In this document: positions 8,633-16,601 of the stretch, in pieces
Layout of the letters: every line of letters begins with the position of its first letter
Position numbering within the stretch: the first letter of the stretch is position 1
Source of the DNA: Flavobacteriales bacterium
GTDB lineage: Bacteria > Bacteroidota > Bacteroidia > Flavobacteriales_D > Sanyastnellaceae
Assembly (NCBI GenBank): GCA_002863125.1
Contig: PKEB01000025.1
Coordinates: forward strand, 48,412-112,411
Direction of reading: 5' to 3'
Length of the DNA: 64,000 nt
Notes under the pieces: generated by a model
The model's database searches: none
What the model saw: the letters and a program-made list of their open reading frames with translations, nothing else
What the model was told of the DNA's origin: nothing
Translations under genes and position numbers: made by a program

Positions 8633-9442
8633 TTAACGTTCCTCCTGCAACTGAGAAACAACAGTGAAACCGGCGACAATGCACAGCAAGCCGCCAAAAA
8701 GCGGACCGGTAACAAATCCCAAAAGAGGGATGGTCATCGCGACAAAAAAAGGCAAACCAATGCCCAGCGCGAGGCCACGGTATTTCCATGAAGCGCCCAA
8801 CCCTGCAGACGCCCCTAGACCCAACTGTTCCCAAGCGTAATCCAACGACGCAGCACCGTAGAACCAAATGCTCAAAAGCCCCGATAACCAAGGGAAAATC
8901 AGGGTCAATATGCCGAGAGCAGGAACAAAAAACGGCAAGGCCACGCAGCACAGAAAAAGCGCAATACTCAGCGCAAATTCCAACAAAACAAGCAAAACAG
9001 CGGAACGCATCCCACGGATCAAAGACCGCTTCCAATCTTGCTCGACAAACGCGCGCTGTTCCGAACGAATCACTTTGGCTATGGCATCGGTGGCCAACGC
9101 AAACACGGGACTCAACGCCACCAAAACAATGAACTTGGTGAATTTGAATTGAAGCCAAAGCGTCAACAGCCACAACAACCCCTCTGCCGTGCTTTCGATG
9201 CCCTGAACAATCCACTCGGTCGGTTCGATGCCCCATGCCGGTTGGATTGCTTGCATCAACCACGCGCTCGCCTGCTCGGATCCTGCAGAGAGCACTTCAC
9301 GAACGGCCAACATAATGGCCAACGTACCAACCAAAGCGATTCCATACCAATGCCGCAACCCGTTCTGCCAGATGAAGGAGAACGCCCCCGCATAATGGCG
9401 CAGTCCCAAGATGAATTGACGAAGCACGGAGACGGTTTTCAT
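8633..9442 (-). CDS. EI24 (CysZ-like) domain integral membrane protein
   Basis: 269 residues with about six hydrophobic segments. The middle contains FIVLVALSPVFALATDAIAKVI, resembling the SPvlalxsekv motif of the EI24/CysZ family, and the order of long helices fits. Family members include the sulfate-associated CysZ, but no sulfur gene is nearby, so no substrate is proposed. The ATG at 9442 (MKTVSVLRQF) is chosen because a consensus TAATTTCG box ends 5 nt upstream; an in-frame ATG 18 codons earlier would lie upstream of that box. It diverges from the Mur ligase gene. Confidence 0.75.
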   Translation of the reverse strand: MKTVSVLRQFILGLRHYAGAFSFIWQNGLRHWYGIALVGTLAIMLAVREVLSAGSEQASAWLMQAIQPAWGIEPTEWIVQGIESTAEGLLWLLTLWLQFKFTKFIVLVALSPVFALATDAIAKVIRSEQRAFVEQDWKRSLIRGMRSAVLLVLLEFALSIALFLCCVALPFFVPALGILTLIFPWLSGLLSIWFYGAASLDYAWEQLGLGASAGLGASWKYRGLALGIGLPFFVAMTIPLLGFVTGPLFGGLLCIVAGFTVVSQLQEER

Positions 9443-9447
9443 GCCCT

Positions 9448-9455
9448 CGAAATTA
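9448..9455 (-). promoter_or_regulatory. -7 box of the EI24 gene (TAATTTCG)
   Basis: Minus-strand TAATTTCG ends 5 nt before the ATG at 9442. The identical octamer occurs before the Gfo/Idh gene at 41594-41601. Confidence 0.5.
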
Positions 9456-9511
9456 AGGCCTACCTGTTGGAATGTATTTGCAGCAAGTACCCACACGTAC
9501 TCGCGTCATCT

Positions 9512-9519
9512 GATATTCG
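9512..9519 (+). promoter_or_regulatory. Near-consensus -7 box of the Mur ligase gene (GATATTCG)
   Basis: One mismatch to TAnnTTCG, 3 nt before the ATG at 9523. It forms a divergent pair with the EI24 box. Confidence 0.35.
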
Positions 9520-9522
9520 TTT

Positions 9523-10872
9523 ATGCGTGTACATTTCATCGCGATTGGCGGGAGCGCCATGCACAACATTGCACTGGCCGTTGCGGCAGCAGGCCATCAA
9601 GTCACCGGTTCAGATGACCAGATTTTTGAACCCTCCCGTGGACGACTCGCCGCTGCTAACTTGTTGCCCGAGGAGGACGGTTGGCATCCCGAAAAACTGG
9701 ATAAATCCATTGACGTCGTGGTACTGGGGATGCATGCACGGCCAGATAATCCCGAGTTGTTGAAAGCTCAAAGCCTCGGCCTGCAGATTCAATCCTACCC
9801 TGAGTTTTTGCGAGCGGCAAATGGGCACGCAACGCGGGTGGTCATCGGCGGATCGCACGGAAAGACGACCATCACGTCCATGCTTTTGCATGCGATGCAG
9901 GGCATGAACATTGACACCAATTTCATGGTAGGCGCCCAATTGGAAGAGTTCGATTGTATGGTTGAAATCGACCCGAGCCGCTCATGGTGCATCCTCGAAG
10001 GCGATGAGTACCTGAGTTCCCCCATCGACCGACGGCCCAAATTCTTCTGGTACGAAGCGCAATTCACCCTGCTTACGGGCATCGCTTGGGACCACATCAA
10101 CGTCTTTCCCACAAAGGAAAATTACATCCAGCAATTTGACACCTACCTCGAGTCTTTGGCTCCTAACGCAACGGTGGTCTGGTGCGCGGATGACCAAGCG
10201 CTGGAAAAGGTCGTTCGGCGATGCGCGCGCACGGATCTGAAGTTCATCCCGTACCAGACGCCGCCTTGCTCGCCTCACGCGAATGGGACCATGACCCTCA
10301 CTTTTGAAGGCGACCGGGCGGTCACAACCCACCTCGTTGGCACCCACAACATTCAAAATTTGGCTGGAGCGCGCACCTTGGCACAGGCCATGGGGTTGGA
10401 TGTCCTGGCTTTTGATGAGGCCATCGCATCCTTCAGGGGCGCGGCCCGGCGGTTGGAGCCCCTGCACAACCGTGAAGGATTTACCGTGTTTCGAGACTTT
10501 GCCCATGCCCCTTCCAAAGTCAAGGCGACGGTGCACGGCGTCAAGGCGTCTTACCCTGACCGAACCTTGACGGCGGTCCTCGAGCTGCACACGTTTTCTA
10601 GCTTGAACAAAGATTTCTTACCGACGTACCACCTCGCAATGGAAGGCGCCGATGAAGCAGTGGTGTACTACGATCCCGCAGTATTGGAACACAAACGGTT
10701 GCCGCCGCTGGACCCCCAATTTGTTGCGGATGCATTTGGAGGCCATCCGAACCTCCAGGTTATCACGGATGCGTCCGAGCTGCACGGACACGTGCAAGGC
10801 CTCGAACCGAATCAACGCGTTGTCCTGCTGATGAGCTCCGGCTGGTTTGGAAACGCCGATTGGTCCTGGTGA
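9523..10872 (+). CDS. mpl: Mpl-type Mur ligase (UDP-MurNAc:tripeptide ligase)
   Basis: 449 residues, the length of Mpl/MurC-type ligases. The N-terminal Rossmann motif is VHFIAIGGSAMHNIALA, where MurC usually has GIGG. The ATP P-loop is GGSHGKTT at residues 109-116 with Lys114. Central-domain WDHINVFPT and the C-terminal-domain entry RDFAHAPSKV follow. Mpl reattaches recycled L-Ala-D-Glu-diaminopimelate tripeptide to UDP-MurNAc in the cytoplasm. The GSAMHN N-terminus and RDFAHAPSKV favour Mpl over MurC. The start lies 3 nt after a -7-like box. It converges on the ZIP gene with a 22-bp gap. Confidence 0.88.
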   Translation: MRVHFIAIGGSAMHNIALAVAAAGHQVTGSDDQIFEPSRGRLAAANLLPEEDGWHPEKLDKSIDVVVLGMHARPDNPELLKAQSLGLQIQSYPEFLRAANGHATRVVIGGSHGKTTITSMLLHAMQGMNIDTNFMVGAQLEEFDCMVEIDPSRSWCILEGDEYLSSPIDRRPKFFWYEAQFTLLTGIAWDHINVFPTKENYIQQFDTYLESLAPNATVVWCADDQALEKVVRRCARTDLKFIPYQTPPCSPHANGTMTLTFEGDRAVTTHLVGTHNIQNLAGARTLAQAMGLDVLAFDEAIASFRGAARRLEPLHNREGFTVFRDFAHAPSKVKATVHGVKASYPDRTLTAVLELHTFSSLNKDFLPTYHLAMEGADEAVVYYDPAVLEHKRLPPLDPQFVADAFGGHPNLQVITDASELHGHVQGLEPNQRVVLLMSSGWFGNADWSW

Positions 10873-10894
10873 ACCGGCGGCGCTGATCCTTGGA

Positions 10895-11716
10895 TTATCC
10901 CAAGCCCACGTCGAGCGCCATCATCACCAGAAAGCCTCCGATGAAACCCAACGTAGCAAAGTCCGTGTACTTATCGCGTTGCGTTTCGGGAATGACTTCC
11001 TCCACAACCACATAAATCATCGCCCCAGCGGCAAACGCCAGTGCATACGGCAGGATGACTTGCATTTGCAGCACCGCCACTGCGCCGATGACCGCGGCGA
11101 CCGGTTCGACGACTGCTGATAATTGACCAAACCACAGCGAACGCGCGGCACTCACACCTTGACGCCGCAGCGGCATGCTCACGGCGAAACCTTCCGGAAA
11201 GTTTTGAATGCCAATGCCAATGGCCAAGGCAACTGCCGCACCAACCGATGCCCCGTCCAAGCCCAACGCCGCTCCGCCAAACAGCACCCCCACCGCCAGT
11301 CCTTCCGGAATGTTGTGCAAGGTGATGGCCAACACCAGGAGGGTCGAGCGGTGCCAGTCCGTTTGCGGACCTTCCGCCTCGTCCTTGTTAAAGTTGATGT
11401 GCAGGTGTGGCGTCAACCGATCCAATCCGAAGATGAAAAGCGCACCCAAACCGAATCCGAATGCGCTGGGCCACACTTTTGCGAACCCTTCGCCCGGTGA
11501 CATCTCAATCGCCGGCGACAGCAACGACCAGAAGCTCGCTGCCACCATGACGCCACCCGTGAACCCGAGCATGCTGTCGAACCACTTTCGGTGCATGTCA
11601 CTGAAAACAAACACCAGGGATGCCCCCAGCGCCGTCATCATCCAGGTAAAAAGGGTCGCAATGAGTGCGGCTTCTACGGCTCCCAAGGAGCCCATCCATT
11701 CCATCAAGTCATGCAT
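10895..11716 (-). CDS. ZIP-family divalent metal transporter
   Basis: 273 residues with eight predicted helices. The metal-binding motifs of the ZIP core are HNIPEG in helix 4 (His134, Asn135, Glu138) and NFPEG in helix 5 (Asn172, Glu175). A His-containing loop (DRLTPHLHINFNKDE) lies between helices 3 and 4. It should import Zn2+, Fe2+ or Mn2+ across the inner membrane. Its ATG overlaps the end of the upstream DtxR gene by 8 bp (ATGCATGA), so regulator and transporter are translationally coupled. This points to control by the metal it carries. Confidence 0.92.
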   Translation of the reverse strand: MHDLMEWMGSLGAVEAALIATLFTWMMTALGASLVFVFSDMHRKWFDSMLGFTGGVMVAASFWSLLSPAIEMSPGEGFAKVWPSAFGFGLGALFIFGLDRLTPHLHINFNKDEAEGPQTDWHRSTLLVLAITLHNIPEGLAVGVLFGGAALGLDGASVGAAVALAIGIGIQNFPEGFAVSMPLRRQGVSAARSLWFGQLSAVVEPVAAVIGAVAVLQMQVILPYALAFAAGAMIYVVVEEVIPETQRDKYTDFATLGFIGGFLVMMALDVGLG

Positions 11717-12377
11717 CGGTCAATTGAATCAAAACGTTTTTGGCCACTTCATTGGAAACGTTGGTGCAGGCGCCCCCTTGTTCGGTCCACACAGCGCTTC
11801 GGTCAAATTCAAGGCACTCCTTCAGCGTGTAGGCTTTTCCCAATGCAATGTTGAGCTTGTCCAAATGCTGCAAAAACAGGCTGGAACTGTCCTTCACCCC
11901 GCACACCACAAACGTGCCACCCACCGAGGCTTCGCTCGCTGCAATGGCATGCTGCCGCGCCCGAACAACCCCCTTGGCATTGGGAATGGGATCGCCATGG
12001 GGATCGAACCCGGGATGCCCGAGAAATGCATCCAACCGGTTGATCAACTCATCCCCACCGATGTGTTCGAGTTCCTCGGCCAAGGCATGCACGGCGTCCC
12101 AGTCGTACTGGAGTTTGTCCACCAGAAACACTTCCCAGAGCCGGTGCTTCCGAACCAACGCAACGGCTTGGTTGCGGCCTGCCGAGGTGAGGGTTGCCCC
12201 TTGATACGCCTCGTATTCTACGAAGCCCGTGTCCGTCAATTTGCGCAGCATGTTGGTCACTGAAGCCGGTGTAGCCTCTACCATCGCGGCAAGCGCTTGG
12301 TTGGTGGCGATGCCGTCGTCCTCCTGCAATTTGTAAATGGCCTTCAGGTAATTCTCTTGGCTTGGTGAAAGAAGCAT
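11709..12377 (-). CDS. DtxR/MntR-family metal-dependent transcriptional regulator
   Basis: 222 residues. The N-terminal winged helix reads SPSQENYLKAIYKLQEDD, with the recognition helix around TPASVTNMLRKLTDTGFV. The dimerisation and metal domain includes RKHRLWEVFLVDKL and HALAEELEHIGGDELINRLD, with the usual Glu and His ligands, then GHPGFDPHGDPIPN, a DtxR-family hallmark. A C-terminal FeoA/SH3-like segment follows. It likely represses metal uptake when Fe or Mn is sufficient. ATG 12377 is 4 nt after a perfect -7 box, and a 7+4+7 palindrome lies just upstream, so autoregulation is likely. An in-frame ATG 14 codons earlier would lie upstream of the promoter. Confidence 0.93.
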   Translation of the reverse strand: MLLSPSQENYLKAIYKLQEDDGIATNQALAAMVEATPASVTNMLRKLTDTGFVEYEAYQGATLTSAGRNQAVALVRKHRLWEVFLVDKLQYDWDAVHALAEELEHIGGDELINRLDAFLGHPGFDPHGDPIPNAKGVVRARQHAIAASEASVGGTFVVCGVKDSSSLFLQHLDKLNIALGKAYTLKECLEFDRSAVWTEQGGACTNVSNEVAKNVLIQLTDA

Positions 12378-12381
12378 TTTG

Positions 12382-12389
12382 CAAAGGTA
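12382..12389 (-). promoter_or_regulatory. -7 box of the dtxR-zip operon (TACCTTTG)
   Basis: Exact TAnnTTTG on the minus strand, ending 4 nt before the dtxR ATG. The palindrome at 12398-12415 begins 8 bp upstream of it, in the spacer/-33 region. Confidence 0.6.
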
Positions 12390-12397
12390 AATAATTT

Positions 12398-12415
12398 TTT
12401 TAGCCCAAGCTAAAA
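12398..12415. promoter_or_regulatory. Palindromic operator candidate for the DtxR regulator
   Basis: TTTTAGC-CCAA-GCTAAAA, two perfect 7-bp arms around a 4-bp spacer. It lies between the divergent dtxR and AI-2E genes and covers the spacer/-33 zone of the dtxR promoter, the position expected for repression. DtxR/MntR operators are typically AT-rich interrupted palindromes of this size. The link to this regulator is inferred from position. Confidence 0.55.
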
Positions 12416-12443
12416 CCAAGCGATACGCATCCTTCGCATTGTG

Positions 12444-12451
12444 TACCTTTG
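12444..12451 (+). promoter_or_regulatory. -7 box of the AI-2E-family gene (TACCTTTG)
   Basis: Exact TAnnTTTG, 18 nt before the chosen ATG at 12470. An in-frame TTG codon at 12449 overlaps this box, so it is unlikely to be the start. Confidence 0.55.
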
Positions 12452-12469
12452 AATCGCAACGCCCTTGCC

Positions 12470-13561
12470 ATGTACCCCAAACCCACCCTTCGCAACCTCA
12501 TCGGTGTTCTTGGATTCATCCTACTCGCCATTGGCCTCTGGAATTTCAAAGGCCTGGTCGGGCTGTTGCTCGTCTCCGTTGCCATCAGTTTCATCGGAAG
12601 GCCCATCGTTATGCTCTTGAGCAAGATCCAAATCAAAGGACGGTCACTGCCAACATCCGTGGGCGCAGCAGTCAGCATGCTGGTTCTTTTCGGGAGTGCG
12701 CTTGGCATCATTCAATTGTTTGCCCCTCTCGTCAATGAACAAGTCGCTGCGGTGCAAAAACTCGATTTTGATCAACTGGCCTCCGCCACCGGTCGCGGAA
12801 CAGTCTGGCTCGATGATCAATTTGGAGCCATCAACTTCAGCGGGGACGACCGCAGCAACAGCCAATACGTTTTGGAAGAGCTCGAATCGTCCTTGAAACT
12901 CGAGGAATTGGGGCAGCGCGTCAGCGGATTGCTCGCCCAGATTGGCAGCCTCTTCTTTGGGATTTTCTCCGTGGTCTTTATGGCGTTTTTCTTCTTGAAA
13001 GACGGAGCGCTCTTTCGCAACATGATTGAAGCTATCACGCCGGATGAGTTGATGCACAAGGTTCAGTCCATTTTGGAGCGGACGAGCCAATTGTTGACCC
13101 GTTATTTCGGCGGATTGGTCATTCAGGTGTCCATTGTCACCACCATTGTTGCTGTGGGACTTCAGCTGGTAGGGGCCGACCATGCCTTCCTCATTGGACT
13201 GCTTGCTGGACTGTGCAATTTGGTGCCGTACTTGGGGCCGATAGCCGGCACAGCGCTTGGGGTTACACTCGTGGCAATCAGCGGACCCGCAGCCGCATCA
13301 GGCGCACTCATTGGGGGAAGCTTGCTCGTGTTTGCCGTGGCTCAGTTGGTCGACAACTTCTTCACCCAACCGGTGGTATTTGCCAATCGCGTGCATGCCC
13401 ACCCGTTGGAGATTTTCATTGTCATTAGCATTGCAGGCAGCGCAGCCGGCATCTTGGGCATGGTGCTCGCAGTGCCTGTGTACACCTTGTTCCGCATTGT
13501 TGCGCAAGAGCTGTTCAGCGGCTTCAAGTTGGTGGACCGCTTGACCCAGAACCTGAAGTAA
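12470..13561 (+). CDS. AI-2E/PerM-family membrane transporter
   Basis: 363 residues with seven to eight hydrophobic segments in the AI-2E transporter arrangement: two N-terminal helices, a long soluble region around residues 85-150, then helices with the family motifs FLIGLLAGLCNLVPYLGPIAG and VAQLVDNFFTQPVVFANRV. Members export diverse substrates; some are Na+/H+ antiporters and one exports autoinducer-2. No substrate is proposed. ATG 12470 (MYPKPTLRNLIG) is used because the promoter box covers the possible upstream TTG start. It shares its upstream region, including the 12398-12415 palindrome, with dtxR. Confidence 0.88.
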   Translation: MYPKPTLRNLIGVLGFILLAIGLWNFKGLVGLLLVSVAISFIGRPIVMLLSKIQIKGRSLPTSVGAAVSMLVLFGSALGIIQLFAPLVNEQVAAVQKLDFDQLASATGRGTVWLDDQFGAINFSGDDRSNSQYVLEELESSLKLEELGQRVSGLLAQIGSLFFGIFSVVFMAFFFLKDGALFRNMIEAITPDELMHKVQSILERTSQLLTRYFGGLVIQVSIVTTIVAVGLQLVGADHAFLIGLLAGLCNLVPYLGPIAGTALGVTLVAISGPAAASGALIGGSLLVFAVAQLVDNFFTQPVVFANRVHAHPLEIFIVISIAGSAAGILGMVLAVPVYTLFRIVAQELFSGFKLVDRLTQNLK

Positions 13562-13625
13562 GCACTCGGAAATTCACGTGAGCTCAAAAGTTGTTCACAG
13601 CCGTTTCGCGCCTGTTATTTCTCCC

Positions 13626-13633
13626 TAACTTTG
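13626..13633 (+). promoter_or_regulatory. -7 box of pyrG (TAACTTTG)
   Basis: Exact TAnnTTTG, 23 nt before the pyrG ATG at 13657. A perfect inverted repeat starts 4 nt downstream, at the expected transcription start. Confidence 0.6.
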
Positions 13634-13636
13634 AAT

Positions 13637-13653
13637 CCCGTATCATATACGGG
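13637..13653. promoter_or_regulatory. Perfect inverted repeat in the pyrG leader
   Basis: CCCGTAT-CAT-ATACGGG: 7-bp arms around a 3-base spacer, between the -7 box and the ATG. As DNA it could be an operator overlapping +1. As RNA it would be a hairpin at the very 5' end of the transcript, ending 3 nt before the start codon. Its role is unknown. Confidence 0.5.
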
Positions 13654-13656
13654 ACG

Positions 13657-15357
13657 ATGCCTCAAAACAACCCTTCTGACACCACCTCTTCGCGACCGGA
13701 AACGGTGCGCAATAGCCGCTACATATTTGTCACCGGTGGTGTGAGCTCAAGCTTGGGCAAGGGGATTGTCAGCGCCTCTTTGGCAAAATTGCTTCAGGCG
13801 CTCGGTCACACGGTGACCATTCAGAAGCTCGACCCGTACATCAATGTCGATCCTGGCACGCTAAACCCCTACGAACACGGGGAGTGCTACGTCACGGTTG
13901 ATGGGGCTGAAACCGATTTGGACTTGGGGCACTACGAGCGGTTCTTGAACGTCCAGACCACGCAGGCCAACAACATCACCACCGGTCGGATTTACCAGTC
14001 GGTCATTGACAAAGAACGCCGAGGCGAGTACCTCGGTAAGACCGTTCAGATCATTCCACACATCACGGATGAAATCAAGCGCTGCGTTCAGATCCTGGGT
14101 GCCGAATCGAATTATGACTTCGTCATTACTGAAATTGGGGGAACGGTCGGCGACATTGAGTCCCTGCCCTACATCGAGGCGGTGCGTCAGATGAAGTGGG
14201 AATGCCCCGAGGAGACCTTGGTTGTGCACCTGACCCTCATCCCCTACTTGGCGGCAGCCGGAGAGCTCAAGACCAAACCGACCCAGCACTCCGTGAAGCA
14301 ACTGCTCGAATTCGGTGTTCAGCCCGACATCCTGGTGTGCCGAACGGAACACGAACTCACCGACGCGGTGCGCACTAAAGTGGCGCGCTTCTGCAACGTC
14401 GCCCCCAGCGCAGTCATCCAGAGCATCGATGCGGAAACCATCTATGACGTGCCGTTGCTGTTGATGGAAGAACGCTTGGACCAAGTCGTGCTCGAAAAAT
14501 TGGGGATGGCCGCCGCAGGTCAGGCACCGGACCTTCAGACTTGGAAGAAATTCCTCACTCAATACAAGCACCCTAAGTCGACCGTGAAAATTGGCTTGGT
14601 CGGTAAATATGTGGAGCTGAAGGACAGCTACAAATCCATCGCGGAAGCGCTTATTCACGCGGGTGCCCACCAAGAGGTCGATGTGCAAGTGGACTGGATT
14701 CACAGCGAATCCATTACATCCAACAGCGCAGCAGAAAAGTTGGCCGGCCTCGATGGAATCATCGTTGCTCCTGGCTTTGGCTCGAGGGGCGTCGATGGCA
14801 AAATCGAAACCATCCAATACGCTCGTACGAAGGGCGTCCCCTTCTTTGGGATTTGTTTGGGCATGCAATGTGCGGTCATCGAATTTGCACGCCATGTCAT
14901 CGGATTGACCGACGCGCACTCAACCGAAATCAAGGAGTACACCCCCGATCCAGTCATCGATTTGATGGCGGAGCAGAAGAGCATCCAAAACATGGGCGGA
15001 ACCATGCGATTAGGAGCCTATCCTTGCGAATTGACACCTGGAAGCCACGCCTTCAACGCATACGGTTCAGCGAGCATCGAAGAACGCCACCGGCACCGGT
15101 ACGAATTCAACAACGCGTACCTCGAGCGATTTGAATCGCTGGGCATGGTCGCCACCGGTAAAAACCCCGATTCAGGACTGGTGGAAATCGTGGAAATTCC
15201 CGAACACCCCTATTTCGTCGCCACCCAATTCCACCCGGAATACGCGAGTACGGTCGAGACCCCGCATCCGCTGTTTACGGCGTTTGTAAAAGCCGCCAAA
15301 ATTGGCCAAGTAGATGCGACGTCGCCCACCATTGGCCAAACGACTGCCAACTCCTAA
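13657..15357 (+). CDS. pyrG: CTP synthase
   Basis: 566 residues. The N-terminal amidoligase domain begins YIFVTGGVSSSLGKGIVSAS, the ATP/UTP P-loop, and contains LDPYINVDPGTLNPYEHGEC. The C-terminal class I glutamine amidotransferase has nucleophile Cys400 in FFGICLGMQC and the His526/Glu528 pair in QFHPEY. It makes CTP from UTP with glutamine as nitrogen donor. ATG 13657 fits the -7 box and palindrome; an earlier in-frame ATG at 13591 would precede the promoter. Its TAA overlaps the stop of the convergent O-antigen-ligase-like gene within the four bases CTAA. Confidence 0.98.
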   Translation: MPQNNPSDTTSSRPETVRNSRYIFVTGGVSSSLGKGIVSASLAKLLQALGHTVTIQKLDPYINVDPGTLNPYEHGECYVTVDGAETDLDLGHYERFLNVQTTQANNITTGRIYQSVIDKERRGEYLGKTVQIIPHITDEIKRCVQILGAESNYDFVITEIGGTVGDIESLPYIEAVRQMKWECPEETLVVHLTLIPYLAAAGELKTKPTQHSVKQLLEFGVQPDILVCRTEHELTDAVRTKVARFCNVAPSAVIQSIDAETIYDVPLLLMEERLDQVVLEKLGMAAAGQAPDLQTWKKFLTQYKHPKSTVKIGLVGKYVELKDSYKSIAEALIHAGAHQEVDVQVDWIHSESITSNSAAEKLAGLDGIIVAPGFGSRGVDGKIETIQYARTKGVPFFGICLGMQCAVIEFARHVIGLTDAHSTEIKEYTPDPVIDLMAEQKSIQNMGGTMRLGAYPCELTPGSHAFNAYGSASIEERHRHRYEFNNAYLERFESLGMVATGKNPDSGLVEIVEIPEHPYFVATQFHPEYASTVETPHPLFTAFVKAAKIGQVDATSPTIGQTTANS

Positions 15358-16601
15358 GTCCTGACGTCCGCCGGCGCCAGTGACCCCCTCAACGCGAACA
15401 CGCAGGATAGAAGCACAATCGGCACGACGCCTTGCTGCAATTCGAGTAAACTTTCGATGGTACCGTTGAGTACCAGCGCCGCGGTCCACATCAACAGCAG
15501 GGTATTTTGTGACCGGTACGCCAAGACTGCGGTTCCTCCCCACCACACGAGGATCAAGACCAACCCCATCCATCCGTGGCTCACGGCAAGTTGCAGCCAC
15601 ATGCTGTGGGGGTTCATCCGCTTTTCCAACGCATAGGCGCTTCCGCGCTGTTCGTACACTGCGCACAAGGCGTCCGTGACATCCCCCGTTCCCACGCCGA
15701 ATGGCGCTGCCGCGAGCACCTCAAGCGACGCGTTCCAAGCTTGCATGCGTCCCGCCGAAGAACCCACTTTGGCCGTTGGCTGGCTCGGTTGAGGGGAATC
15801 CGCTGCACCTCCCGGGCTGTCCACCTGGGTTGAAGCCAATTCAGCAGACACGTACCCCGTAAATTCACTGATTCGCCCACCATCGCCCAACCACCCGCCG
15901 AGGCACATGCCAACGAGTGCCATCCCGATTCCCCACGCACGAAAGCTGCGACGTTTCCCATGCATCACCAACAAGCAACCCCATACCAAGCCGGCCACAA
16001 TCCAAGCTGCTTTCGATGCCAATAAGCCTACAAAAACACCTGTGACGACCAATGCTAAATTGTACCATTTTGATTTTTCACTTAGCAGCAACGGCATAAG
16101 CACCAAGTACATCCCCATGTACGTCGGGTGAAACGGTCCAGCCAACCCATCGTAACGCCAGAATTCCGCATCGCCACTCACGCTCGCTAACACGAATCGC
16201 CAGCCCATGAACATCAAAAGTCCCGCAACGAGCGCCATCGGCACAGCATTCAATCCTTTTGCGCCTTGCCGATGCCAATGGTGCAGCATTAACAAAGGAA
16301 TCAGCAGCAAACTGAATTTCACTTCCAGGGCGAACCATCCAGCGGCCATGTTTTCAGTCCAGCTGAGGCCCACGGCCATCAGGAAGTACATCAAAACACT
16401 TCCACCGGCGAACCACCGGAATGCAGGCGGTAACGCCATTCGATCGGCCGCTGGGGGTGCCTTGAATAAGTGAGCGACTTCATAAGCGGCGGCAAGTAAA
16501 AACCACACGGCAAGGGGGAGCGTGCTCCACCCCGGCTTGAGCACCATGAAGAGTGCTACAGTCGCCGGCATCGCTTGAAGTGCTTTGTTGAATCTGCGCA
16601 T
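15354..16601 (-). CDS. O-antigen ligase/polymerase-like membrane protein
   Basis: 415 residues, about 11 hydrophobic segments, and a long polar loop around residues 230-310. The segment MNPHSMWLQLAVSHGWMG matches the HxxxLqxxxexG region of the Wzy_C/WaaL family, which follows the large periplasmic loop. It should join or polymerise lipid-linked glycans at the periplasmic face. Its ATG shares one base with the stop of the upstream GT2 gene (TAATG), so a common glycan substrate is plausible. Whether it is a ligase or polymerase cannot be told from sequence. Confidence 0.82.
   Translation of the reverse strand: MRRFNKALQAMPATVALFMVLKPGWSTLPLAVWFLLAAAYEVAHLFKAPPAADRMALPPAFRWFAGGSVLMYFLMAVGLSWTENMAAGWFALEVKFSLLLIPLLMLHHWHRQGAKGLNAVPMALVAGLLMFMGWRFVLASVSGDAEFWRYDGLAGPFHPTYMGMYLVLMPLLLSEKSKWYNLALVVTGVFVGLLASKAAWIVAGLVWGCLLVMHGKRRSFRAWGIGMALVGMCLGGWLGDGGRISEFTGYVSAELASTQVDSPGGAADSPQPSQPTAKVGSSAGRMQAWNASLEVLAAAPFGVGTGDVTDALCAVYEQRGSAYALEKRMNPHSMWLQLAVSHGWMGLVLILVWWGGTAVLAYRSQNTLLLMWTAALVLNGTIESLLELQQGVVPIVLLSCVFALRGSLAPADVRT

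Noticed and set aside
12449..12469. TTG at 12449 as start of the AI-2E-family protein
   Set aside because: The codon overlaps the -7 box; ATG 12470 begins the conserved protein.
13861..14919. Long open frame (352 codons) antisense to pyrG
   Set aside because: It mirrors the codon bias of pyrG, has no recognisable protein motifs, and pyrG is unequivocal on the other strand.
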